Origin: Verrucomicrobiota bacterium
GTDB taxonomy: Bacteria; Verrucomicrobiota; Verrucomicrobiia; CAIQCK01
DNA length: 64,000 nt
NCBI GenBank assembly: GCA_026397915.1
Contig: JAPLTX010000038.1
Span: forward strand, 87,976 to 151,975
Direction: 5' to 3'
The translations under genes were made by a program, and so were the position numbers. Under the pieces are notes generated by a model. The model worked only from the letters and a program-made list of their open reading frames with translations, was not told where the DNA came from and did no database searches. Below are positions 35,538-43,466 of this stretch, one piece after another (the stretch's first letter is position 1; the number at the start of each line of letters is the position of its first letter).

Positions 35538-36494
35538 ATGAAAACGACATCTGTCTCCGCCGTCGCGCAAACCGTGACTTCCAACCGCCGCCAATTTCTC
35601 AGCCAGGTCGCCGCATGGTCGGCCGGCCTTCTCGCCGCGCCGCCGATCTTCCAGGTTTTCCCGCAGTCGCTCAACGCCGCCACAGCCGAGCCGCTCCTCT
35701 CTGTTGGCAAAGGCACCGACTACGAGGCGCTTCTCGTCAAAGTGTTCGAGCCGCTCGGCGGCATCGCCCCCTTCGTCAAGAAGGGCGCGCGCGTCGTCAT
35801 CAAGCCCAACATGTCGTGGGACCGCAAACCCGAACTGGCCGCCAACACCCACCCGCTGCTCGTCAAGGCGATGGCCAAACTCTGCCTCAGCGCTGGCGCG
35901 TCCAAGGTCATGATCTTCGACCGCACCTGCCAGGACATGCGCCTCTGCTACGCCAGTTGCGGCACGCCGGCAGCCATCGAGTCGTTGAACGACCCGCGCG
36001 TCACCTGCTCCTTCGTGGACGACCGCAAGTTCGTGCCGGTCAAGATTCAGAAGGGTAAGGGCATCACCGAGTGGGAGTTCTACAAGGACGCGATCGGCGC
36101 CGATTGCTACATCAACATGCCCATCGCCAAGGACCACAAGCTCGCCCGTCTCACGCTCGGCCTGAAAAACATCATGGGCGTCATCGGCGGCAAGCGCGGC
36201 CAGCTTCACCAAGGCCTCACCCAGAAAGTCGTGGACCTCAACACCGTCCTGCGGCCGACACTGACCATCGTGGATGCCACGCGCATCCTGCTCCGCAACG
36301 GCCCCAGCGGCGGCAAGCTCGACGACGTGAAGGAACTCCACACTCTTTTCGCCTCCGCGGACACCGTCGCCGCCGACGCCTACGCGACCACGCTCTTCGG
36401 CATGAAGCCCGACGAGCTGGAGACCACGAAGGCCGCGTTCGCGATGGGCCTCGGCCAGATGGATCTCAACAAGGTCAAGATCGTGAAAGTGTAG
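35538..36494 (+). CDS. DUF362 protein with Tat signal
   Basis: This 318-residue protein has a twin-arginine signal (SNRRQFLSQVAAWSAGLLAA) and a DUF362 body: KKGARVVIKPNMSWDR, PLLVKAMAKLCLSAGASKV, INMPIAKDHKLARLTLGLKN and a C-terminal DTVAADAYATTLFG. DUF362 proteins have no proven activity but are often next to or fused with ferredoxins. Here a polyferredoxin follows in the same orientation after 341 bases of repeat DNA, so an exported redox partner role is likely. Confidence 0.88.
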   Translation: MKTTSVSAVAQTVTSNRRQFLSQVAAWSAGLLAAPPIFQVFPQSLNAATAEPLLSVGKGTDYEALLVKVFEPLGGIAPFVKKGARVVIKPNMSWDRKPELAANTHPLLVKAMAKLCLSAGASKVMIFDRTCQDMRLCYASCGTPAAIESLNDPRVTCSFVDDRKFVPVKIQKGKGITEWEFYKDAIGADCYINMPIAKDHKLARLTLGLKNIMGVIGGKRGQLHQGLTQKVVDLNTVLRPTLTIVDATRILLRNGPSGGKLDDVKELHTLFASADTVAADAYATTLFGMKPDELETTKAAFAMGLGQMDLNKVKIVKV

Positions 36495-36835
36495 GACAGG
36501 CATCTTGCCTGCCCCGCCTTTCATCAAATGGACAGGCACAATGTCCGTGCCACTCTTTCGTTCATCGTGAATCTTCTCTCAACCGGAACGATGCAATCGG
36601 AACGGCCCCTCACCCCGGCCCTCTCCCCGTCGGACGGGGAGAGGGAGAAGTTTCGGCCGCTGCCGTGCGGCTCACTGAGTAGTGCGCGTGCTCGCAACAA
36701 AGGAAGAGCATTCCCTCTCCCCATCCAATGGGGAGAGGGTCAGGGTGAGGGGTCGCGGCGACTGAATCGCTTCGGTTCAGTCCATGTTCCACAGAAGCGC
36801 AGGACAGGCAGGATGCCTGTCCTACTTTCTTCATC
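36495..36835. repeat. REP/REPIN-like palindromic repeats between DUF362 and polyferredoxin genes
   Basis: Two kinds of hairpin are seen. The first, near 36495-36515 and 36800-36822, has GACAGGC and GCCTGTC arms. The second is a pair of inverted copies at 36605-36650 and 36710-36752, each with CCTCTCCCC and GGGGAGAGG arms; the second copy is the reverse complement of the first. The pair with its 60-base centre is like a REPIN. There is no gene in this stretch. The GTG start of the next gene lies just after the last hairpin. Confidence 0.75.
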
Positions 36836-38482
36836 GTGAGCTTTCGTTTGCCGCACATCCCATCGAAGTGGTGGCGTCGTGCTGCGCAACTCCTCTGCCT
36901 CTTCGTCTTCCTCTGGCTGTTTCGGAAGACCGAGAGCGACGGCAGCGGCAGCATCGCTTACGGCGCAAACATTTTCTTCCGCCTCGACCCGCTCGTAGCC
37001 GCGTCCGCCGTGCTCGCGGGCGTGAAGTTCATTGCCGCGCTCTGGCCCGCGCTCATCACCGTCGCGCTCACGCTCGTGCTCGGCCGCTTCTTCTGCGGCT
37101 GGGTCTGCCCGCTCGGCACGCTGCTCGACATTGCCAGCCACGCGATCCCGAAAAACACCACGCCGCCCAACCCGCGCTGGCGCGTCGTGAAATACTTCCT
37201 GCTCGGCGTCGTGCTCGCCAGTGCCGTGCTCAGTTGCCAAATCGTCGGCTACCTCGACCCGTTCTCCATCCTCGTGCGCGGGATGGCCGTGGCCGTGGAC
37301 CCGTGGATGAACCGTGCCGTCACCGCGCCGTTCACACTCATCTACCAGCAGACGCCCGAATCCGTCTCCAACTTCACCGAGCCGATCTACGCCTTCCTCA
37401 AGGCCCACCTTCTGCCGTTCCAGCAGAACTCCTTCGTCTTCTCCATCGTCTCGTTCGTCATCCTCGCTGGCGTCTTCGCGCTGGAATTCGCCGAGCGTCG
37501 CTTCTGGTGCCGCAACATCTGCCCCGCCGGCGCGCTCATCGGCATCTTCGCGCGCTTCTCCCTGCTGCGGCGTTTCCCGGCGCGCGCTTGCGGTCGTTGC
37601 AAGGCCGAGACCGACTACACCACCCGCTGCCGCATGGGCGCGTTCGACGGACGCGGCTTGCTCCAACCGGAATCCTGCAACCTTTGCCTCGACTGCCTCG
37701 ATGACTGCCCGATAGACCTGCCCAAGTTCACCTTCGACAAACCCAAGACCGCGCCCGCGCCGTTCGAGCCGTCGCGCCGGCTCTTCCTCGGCTCCGTCGT
37801 CACCGGCATGGCCCTGCCGCTGGTTTCCGGCGCCATGCACGCCGCGCGCGGCCTGCCGCCGGACCTCGTGCGCCCGCCCGGCGCGCTGCCGGAGCCGGAC
37901 TTCCTCGACCTCTGCGTCCGCTGCGCCGAGTGCATGAAAGTCTGCACCACCAACGCCCTCCAACCGGTCCTCTTCGAGGACGGCCTGGACGGCGCGTTCT
38001 CGCCGCGGTTCATGGGGCGCATCGGCTACTGCGAATACAACTGCACCCTCTGCGCCCAAGTCTGCCCCACCGGCGCCATCGCCCTGCTGCCGCTCCCCGA
38101 AAAACAAAAGTTCATCATGGCCAAGGCCGTGTTCGACAAAGAGCTGTGCCTGCCGTTCAAGAAAGCCGAGTCCTGCATCACCTGCGAGGAACATTGCCCC
38201 CTGCCCGAGAAGGCCATCCTCTTCAAAGACGTCGAAGTCACCCACCCCGTCACCAAGCAGCGCGTCATCGTCAAGCGGCCCTACATCGTCTGGAGCCTCT
38301 GTATCGGCTGCGGCATCTGCGAAACCAAATGCCCCATCGAAGGCAAATCCGCCGTCCGCATGATCCGCGAAGAAGCCGTCCCCCCCGCCGTCCGCAGCGA
38401 CCCCGAGATCATGGACATGGTCAACCTACCCGCCCCGCCGTCCCGCGACCCGAAACCGCGCCCGGCCTCTGATGGTTATTGA
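36836..38482 (+). CDS. NapH/NapG-like fused membrane polyferredoxin
   Basis: This 548-residue protein has a NapH/NosR-like membrane half with several helices and the motifs FCGWVCPLG (Cys 87 and 91) and CRNICPAGALIG (about 224), then a first cluster CNLCLDCLDDCP. An internal twin-arginine-like sequence, SRRLFLGSVVTGMALPL, begins near residue 313. The second half is NapG-like with further cysteine clusters near 360 (CVRCAECMKVC), 399 (CEYNCTLCAQVC), 447 (CITCEEHC) and 490 (CIGCGICETKC). It probably passes electrons from quinol across the membrane to a periplasmic acceptor. The start is GTG at 36836; no better start is seen. No nap, nos or nrf reductase lies nearby. Confidence 0.9.
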   Translation: MSFRLPHIPSKWWRRAAQLLCLFVFLWLFRKTESDGSGSIAYGANIFFRLDPLVAASAVLAGVKFIAALWPALITVALTLVLGRFFCGWVCPLGTLLDIASHAIPKNTTPPNPRWRVVKYFLLGVVLASAVLSCQIVGYLDPFSILVRGMAVAVDPWMNRAVTAPFTLIYQQTPESVSNFTEPIYAFLKAHLLPFQQNSFVFSIVSFVILAGVFALEFAERRFWCRNICPAGALIGIFARFSLLRRFPARACGRCKAETDYTTRCRMGAFDGRGLLQPESCNLCLDCLDDCPIDLPKFTFDKPKTAPAPFEPSRRLFLGSVVTGMALPLVSGAMHAARGLPPDLVRPPGALPEPDFLDLCVRCAECMKVCTTNALQPVLFEDGLDGAFSPRFMGRIGYCEYNCTLCAQVCPTGAIALLPLPEKQKFIMAKAVFDKELCLPFKKAESCITCEEHCPLPEKAILFKDVEVTHPVTKQRVIVKRPYIVWSLCIGCGICETKCPIEGKSAVRMIREEAVPPAVRSDPEIMDMVNLPAPPSRDPKPRPASDGY

Positions 38483-38490
38483 GGCAACCC

Positions 38491-38517
38491 AAGGTGGAGC
38501 GCGGCCTCCGGACGCGC
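38491..38517. repeat. Dispersed hairpin repeat, copy 1
   Basis: A short element with AAGGTGGA, CTCCGG and CGCGC parts, just after the polyferredoxin stop. Related copies lie at 42198-42225 and 57230-57258. Here it may also act as a terminator between convergent genes. Confidence 0.5.
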
Positions 38518-38561
38518 TAATCACTGCGAACAATAACAACGTCCGAAGAACGCGGTTCAGT

Positions 38562-39989
38562 TTACTGCTTCTCGTCGTTCACTTCAAAACGATCGGAAAC
38601 CATCAGAGAGCGCCACGGCCGAAGCCCGACACGACCCATCGGATCTTCAAGGTTAGACGCTTCGTATTTCTTCCGACCATCTATCAAGACAGTCAAATCA
38701 CCGTCTGCAACTTGCAACTCGATATAGTAGAAGCGGTCACGTTGCAGCTCGAATTCCACTCTAGGGCCAATGTGCTGAAAATCTTCATACACACCCCCGG
38801 TTCGTCCGCCAACAAGTTCGAGAATTAAACTCTTGCCGGTGAACATCAAATGGTAATAACGCGGTTTCTTGCTTGTTCCCTGCCACCCAAACACTATGCC
38901 AGCATTGACAGCAGCCGTTTCACCCTGAGGGGACAGCTCCCTAAAGCATAGGCGAGCCGCGATTCGAAAAGGACGCTCTCCATACTTGAAACGGGAGAGC
39001 AGATACGTGTCAACGCCCTCTCCTTGAAACTCTTCTTTGTCGGGAAACCTCCCCCACGCACCAATCTTAATGAGCCGATTCCAATCAGGTTGGTCGGTAA
39101 ATCTCTCTTTTCTGAGCGCCCCATTCAGCAGACTTGGCTCATCTATCTGAGCGTCAGCTTCGCTCTCGATTAACTCAAGTGCTTTCCCAATGTTCTGACG
39201 AATGTTGTCGCGTTGCTGACTACTTTCCAACGGCCGAATCCCTTTAGCCAAATCTACGATGGACGAAATACTTTGTGCGGTAATGAAGCATTCGGCAAAA
39301 ATATCTCTCGCTTCTTTAGAAAGTCTAAGTTTATTTGCCTTCCACCATTGCTCACACTCCGCTGCCACCTCCGAACGTCTTACTTCATCAGTGATGCTCC
39401 CATTTAACTCATACAAAAGCCTTAATGCTTCTTGCGCTGGATTAGATTTATTTCGGTCTGCGGTCGTTTCTCTTTTGTTCTCTTTTGGAGGCTTAGCCAA
39501 ACTTTCATCACTGATGAGTTTCTCCTTCGACCTGTTTTCGATCTCAAGCCGCAGTGCTTTGTTCGTCTCTACTAGCCTGCTAATTTCTTCGTCATATTTA
39601 GATTGCGCCTGCGCCATTGAGACACGGAGTTTTCTGGATTCTTCCAAAGTCAGCAAAGTCGCATTCTCTATTTTATCCCGCGTTTGTTTTGTTTCTAGCT
39701 GCCTTCTGAGCCAATAGCCGTAGAAGAGTCTCGAAACATGAGGATAAACCAAAATGAATACGGCACCGCTGAGAAACGGATAGATGAATCCCCGGCGTGC
39801 GATTGACCAGCCATCTGGAAATATGGCTGTGCGTGACAGCTCCAAACGGTCGACGATATGTTCATCTGAGCAGAGAATAAGCAGGTATTGATGATTCCAA
39901 GCTAACCACGCGATGCAGAAAGCACCAAAGAGCGGACTGCTTAAGCGGTCGTAGATGTGCACTCGGATAGATTCGAGAAGGTTCTTCAT
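38562..39989 (-). CDS. Membrane-anchored coiled-coil protein with C-terminal LamG-like domain, unknown function
   Basis: I do not recognise this 475-residue protein. The N-terminus has a short amphipathic start (ESIRVHIYDRLSSPLFGAF) and a first membrane helix (about 20-40), a second helix is at about 68-86, and a coiled coil runs from about 95 to 160. A helical middle part follows (about 175-290). The last 165 residues are beta-rich (FRIAARLCFRELSP, YHLMFTGKSLILEL, RFYYIELQVADGDLTVLIDG), like a LamG or DUF1080 jelly roll. The gene is clearly more AT-rich than its neighbours and abuts a minisatellite, so it may be acquired. A defence or stress role is possible but not shown. Confidence 0.85.
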   Translation of the reverse strand: MKNLLESIRVHIYDRLSSPLFGAFCIAWLAWNHQYLLILCSDEHIVDRLELSRTAIFPDGWSIARRGFIYPFLSGAVFILVYPHVSRLFYGYWLRRQLETKQTRDKIENATLLTLEESRKLRVSMAQAQSKYDEEISRLVETNKALRLEIENRSKEKLISDESLAKPPKENKRETTADRNKSNPAQEALRLLYELNGSITDEVRRSEVAAECEQWWKANKLRLSKEARDIFAECFITAQSISSIVDLAKGIRPLESSQQRDNIRQNIGKALELIESEADAQIDEPSLLNGALRKERFTDQPDWNRLIKIGAWGRFPDKEEFQGEGVDTYLLSRFKYGERPFRIAARLCFRELSPQGETAAVNAGIVFGWQGTSKKPRYYHLMFTGKSLILELVGGRTGGVYEDFQHIGPRVEFELQRDRFYYIELQVADGDLTVLIDGRKKYEASNLEDPMGRVGLRPWRSLMVSDRFEVNDEKQ

Positions 39990-41081
39990 ATTCTTGGTCC
40001 TGTGTGCTCTTCCGCAGTTTCAAATTCAAGCATCTCCGGCATTCACTTCCGCCAAGGCGTGGTAGATTCTTCTCCGTTCCTCTTTCGCTTCGCCTTCTCC
40101 GGGCATAGTCCTCTCTGCGGCTTGCGGGGGCAAGCGGTTTTCGGTTCTGTAGTAGAGCGCCGGCTCTCAAAGCCCTCGCTCGATATGGCGGATAGGAATC
40201 AACCGGGAATATCTTCTCGGAGGGTAAAGCAGCCGGCCCGGATACCGTCCCGGACGGTTCCGGAAGCGGTTTTGGGGGCCTCTCTGGCATGAAAAAGACG
40301 GTTTTTGACAAAAAAGGGCCTTTTTCCGTTTCGGACGGGGTTTCCGGCGGCTTGGAGGAAGGTTCGTTTGTTACAAAGGAAGGTTTGTTTGTCGTAAACG
40401 GAGTTCCGTTTACGATAAAGGAAGGTCCGTTTGTCCCAAAGGAAGGTTCGTTTATCACAAACGGAGTTCCGTTTATTCCAAAGGAATGTTCGTTTGCCAT
40501 AAAGGAAGGTCCGTTTATGACAAAGGAAGTTCCGTTTGTTCCAAAGGAAGTTCCGTTTGTTCCAAAGGAAGTTCCGTTTGTTCCAAAGGAAGTTCCGTTT
40601 GTTCCAAAGGAAGTTCCGTTTGTTCCAAAGGAAAGTCCGTTTGTTCCAAAGGAAAGTCCGTTTGTTCCAAAGGAAAGTCCGTTTGTTCCAAAGGAAAGTC
40701 CGTTTGTTCCAAAGGAAAGTCCGTTTGTTCCAAAGGAAAGTCCGTTAGTCCGTTTGTTCCAAAGGAAAGTCCGTTTGTTCCAAAGGAAAGTCCGTTTGTT
40801 CCAAAGGAAAGTCCGTTTATCACAAACGGAGTTCCGTTTGTCCTAAAGGAAGGTCCGTTTGGGACAAAGGAAGGCTCGTTTATCACGGCGGAAGGCTCCT
40901 CGAAGGCGGCGGGAATTGCCAAAAGGAGCTAGGAACCCGCCTCGACACTCTGGGGACTCCCGACTGTTTCGGGCGAACCCACGAACGCAGTAAACAAACC
41001 CAAACCATGGTTACCAGACCTCTCACTTGGAACGGCCGAAATGTCAGGCAACCGTCTCAATACCTCCCCTCCTTTTCCACG
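39990..41081. other. Gene-poor region with 21-bp minisatellite
   Basis: About 1.1 kb with no trusted gene. The first 300 bases show nothing I can name. The 21-bp array fills most of 40360-40890. The rest, up to the quinone oxidoreductase stop at 41082, is unassigned. Confidence 0.6.
40362..40890. repeat. 21-bp tandem repeat array (minisatellite)
   Basis: About 25 units of 21 bases follow each other. Outer units are degenerate; the centre has five copies starting GTTCCGTTTGTTCC and five starting AGTCCGTTTGTTCC, each ending AAAGGAA. Near 40739-40747 one unit is truncated, which shifts the phase. Units contain inverted repeats (TTCC-AAA-GGAA and, in outer units, ACAAACGGA-GT-TCCGTTTGT). As 21 is a multiple of three the array is open in several frames on both strands, giving repeats such as VPFVPKE, but the phase shift and lack of a normal gene start argue against a protein. 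Confidence 0.9.
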
Positions 41082-42053
41082 CTACGGCAACAGAACGGTG
41101 GAGCCGGTGGTCTTGCGGGCTTCGAGGTCGCGGTGGGCTTGGGCGGCTTCGCGCAGGGCATAGGTCTGGTTGATCGTCACCTTGACGGCCTTGTTCTTGA
41201 CCACGGCGAACAGGTCGCGCGCCGCCGCGACGAGGTCTTCGTGCCGGGCGGTGTAGTGGAACAGTGTCGGGCGGGTCAGGAAGAGGGAGCCTTTCTGGGA
41301 AAGGACGGCGGGGTTGAACTGGGCGACCGGCCCGGAGGCGTTGCCAAAGCTCACCATGAGGCCGCGCGGCGCGAGGCAGTCGAGGGAGTCCATGAAGGTG
41401 TCCCGACCGACGCCGTCATAGACGACCGGCACGCCGGCGCCGCGGGTGATCTCCTTGACGCGTTGGACGAAGTTTTCCCTGGCGGTGACGATGACGTGCT
41501 TGCAGCCGGCTTTTTTCGCCAGCGCGGCCTTCGCGTCGCTGCCGACGGTGCCGATGACGGTGGCGCCGAGGCTGGCGGCCCATTGGCAGAGGAGCTGGCC
41601 GACGCCGCCGGCCGCGGCGTGCATGAGGAGGGTGTCGCCTTTGCGGACCTTGTAGGTGCGGCGGATGAGATACCACGCGGTCATGCCCTTGAGCATGATG
41701 GCGGCGGCGACGCGGTCGTCCACGCCGGCGGGGATTTTGATGAGCCGCGCGGCGGGGCGCAGGAGCCATTCGGCATAGGCGCCGATGGGGTGCGCGTAGG
41801 CGACGCGATCGCCGACCTTGAATCCTTTCACGCGCGGGCCGACCGCTTCAACGATGCCGGCGCCTTCCATGCCGAGCGTGGCCGGCAGCGGCACTGGATA
41901 CAGGCCGGAGCGATGGTAGGTGTCTATGAAGTTGAGGCCGACAGCGGTGTTGCGCACGAGCACTTCCCCCGGGCCGGGCTTGGCGACATGGACTTCCTCC
42001 CAGCGCATCTTTTCGGGGCCGCCGGTTTCGTAAATGCGAATTGCGTGAGGCAT
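41082..42053 (-). CDS. qor: NADPH:quinone oxidoreductase (zinc-less MDR family)
   Basis: The protein has 323 residues from the ATG at 42053. It reduces quinones or enones with NADPH. Seen are the N-terminal PGPGEVLVRNTAVGLNFIDT, the LGMEGAGIVEAVG segment, the Qor-specific LLMHAAAGGVGQLLCQWA nucleotide-binding loop and C-terminal INQTYALREAAQAHRDLEAR. Zinc-ligand cysteines of alcohol dehydrogenases are absent, as usual for QOR. It stands alone. Length and motifs agree with E. coli Qor. Confidence 0.93.
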   Translation of the reverse strand: MPHAIRIYETGGPEKMRWEEVHVAKPGPGEVLVRNTAVGLNFIDTYHRSGLYPVPLPATLGMEGAGIVEAVGPRVKGFKVGDRVAYAHPIGAYAEWLLRPAARLIKIPAGVDDRVAAAIMLKGMTAWYLIRRTYKVRKGDTLLMHAAAGGVGQLLCQWAASLGATVIGTVGSDAKAALAKKAGCKHVIVTARENFVQRVKEITRGAGVPVVYDGVGRDTFMDSLDCLAPRGLMVSFGNASGPVAQFNPAVLSQKGSLFLTRPTLFHYTARHEDLVAAARDLFAVVKNKAVKVTINQTYALREAAQAHRDLEARKTTGSTVLLP

Positions 42054-42197
42054 AACGTTTCTCCATTGGCGGCGTGGCCTCATGCCAACCGCCGAACGTC
42101 CAAAGGTAGCGGATGCAACGGAAAGGGCAAGGTGGCGGACAGGCATCGCGCGTTAAACGGCGTGCAAGCCATAACCGATGTGACTGCGGCGCTGCCG

Positions 42198-42225
42198 AAG
42201 GTGGACCTCCGGGCACGATCCACCT
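42198..42225. repeat. Dispersed hairpin repeat, copy 2
   Basis: AGGTGGACCTCCGGGC followed by ATCCACCT forms an 8-base paired stem (AGGTGGA with TCCACCT). It lies between qor and the small 77-residue gene and resembles the copies at 38491 and 57230. Confidence 0.5.
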
Positions 42226-42289
42226 CACTGTGCGTCTGCGCACTGGACGCGCGAACTCGGTCTGGATAAGCTCTGGCAGGAAACTACGC

Positions 42290-42523
42290 ATGACTGACAC
42301 ACCAGCCAACGTGGAAAGCATGGTGCGCGAGAAGCTAATGGCGCACTCCGGCGAAGAGCGATTTGTCATGGGCGCGCTGATGTTCGACGCCGCCCGGGAG
42401 ATGATCCTCGCCTCGTTCCCAGCCGGCTTGACCGAGGCGGAACGGAAGCGAAGGTTGTGCGATCGGCTTTACGGTGCCGACAGTGTTGCGTCGAAACTGC
42501 TCCGGGAACATCTGGCAACCTAA
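42290..42523 (+). CDS. Small conserved hypothetical protein (77 residues)
   Basis: The 77-residue protein starts at ATG 42290 and contains the segment MFDAAREMILASFPAGLTEAE followed by RRLCDRLYG, a pattern I have seen in small uncharacterised proteins of Acidobacteria, Planctomycetes and Verrucomicrobiota; this is recall, not a search. It has no signal or membrane segment and is probably helical. It lies 16 bases before the alpha/beta hydrolase gene and may be co-transcribed with it. Function unknown. Confidence 0.65.
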   Translation: MTDTPANVESMVREKLMAHSGEERFVMGALMFDAAREMILASFPAGLTEAERKRRLCDRLYGADSVASKLLREHLAT

Positions 42524-42539
42524 AGGTCATCCGCCACTT

Positions 42540-43436
42540 ATGAAAAAGCTCTCTCTCATCCTCGCCCTGTTATTGCCGTTGCTCTGCGTCCTTCCCGCGT
42601 TCGCCCAGACCGAAGCCGATTTCAAGCGCACCGAGGACGTGATTTACGGTCGCAAGTTCGGCGTTGCTCTTACGTTGGACGTGATTCAGCCGGTGAAGGC
42701 CAACAACGGCCACGCCGTCATCTTCATGGTCAGCGGCGGGTGGTTCTCCAGCCACGCAAGCGTCAACCCGAAATACTACGCGCCGTTCCTGAATCGCGGT
42801 TACACGGTCTTCGCGGTGGTGCACGGCTCGCAGCCGAAGTTCACCATCCCGGAAATCACAGAGGACATCCACCGCGCCGTGCGCTTCATCCGCCACAGCG
42901 CGGCGACGTGGGGCGTGAACCCGGACCGCTTCGGCATCACCGGCGGCAGCGCGGGCGGCCATCTCTCCGTGACAATGGGCACGCAAGGCGGGCCAGGCAA
43001 ACCCGACGCCAAGGATCCGATTGACCGCGAGAGCAGCGCCGTGCAGGCGGTCGCGTGTTTCTATCCGCCGACCGATTTCCTGAACTACGGCACCGCCGGC
43101 GAGGACGCGGTGGGCGTCGGGATTTTGAAGAACTTCAAGCCCGCGTTCGGGCCGGCCTCCGACACACCCGAAGGCCGCCAGAAGCTCGGCAAGGAAATCT
43201 CTCCCATCTATTTCATCACGGCGAAAATGCCGCCCACGCTCATCATCCACGGCGACGCCGACAAGCTCGTGCCAATGCAGCAAGCGGAGAGCTTCGTGAA
43301 GCGCGCTACCGAGGCGGGTGCCAAGGCCAAGCTCATCGTCAAGCCCGGCGCCGGTCACGGCTGGAAGGACAAGGAACCTGACCTGAACGCGATGGCCGAT
43401 TGGTTCGACGAGTATCTGCGCGGCATGAAGAAGTAA
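42540..43436 (+). CDS. Exported alpha/beta hydrolase (esterase type)
   Basis: The 298-residue protein has a Sec signal peptide (about 1-22, ending PAFAQ) and an alpha/beta hydrolase fold. The oxyanion region is FMVSGGWFSS, the nucleophile elbow GITGGSAGGHLS (GxSxG), and the end carries LIIHGDADKLVPMQQAE (catalytic Asp) and PGAGHGW (His). It resembles BD-FAE/esterase-lipase proteins that remove acyl groups from polysaccharides or small esters. The start at 42540 is chosen because it opens the signal peptide. Confidence 0.9.
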   Translation: MKKLSLILALLLPLLCVLPAFAQTEADFKRTEDVIYGRKFGVALTLDVIQPVKANNGHAVIFMVSGGWFSSHASVNPKYYAPFLNRGYTVFAVVHGSQPKFTIPEITEDIHRAVRFIRHSAATWGVNPDRFGITGGSAGGHLSVTMGTQGGPGKPDAKDPIDRESSAVQAVACFYPPTDFLNYGTAGEDAVGVGILKNFKPAFGPASDTPEGRQKLGKEISPIYFITAKMPPTLIIHGDADKLVPMQQAESFVKRATEAGAKAKLIVKPGAGHGWKDKEPDLNAMADWFDEYLRGMKK

Positions 43437-43466
43437 ACAGGCCCGTCGCGCCAACGGTATTCTCCC

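Noticed and set aside
36740-38245. 501-residue open frame antisense to the polyferredoxin
   Set aside because: Glu/Arg-rich composition of a shadow frame; the plus strand has clear Fe-S motifs.
40289-40932. Repeat-rich open frames across the 21-bp array (VPFVPKE repeats and their counterparts on the other strand)
   Set aside because: Open in several frames on both strands only because 21 is divisible by three; the truncated unit shifts phase, and no clear start or homology was seen.
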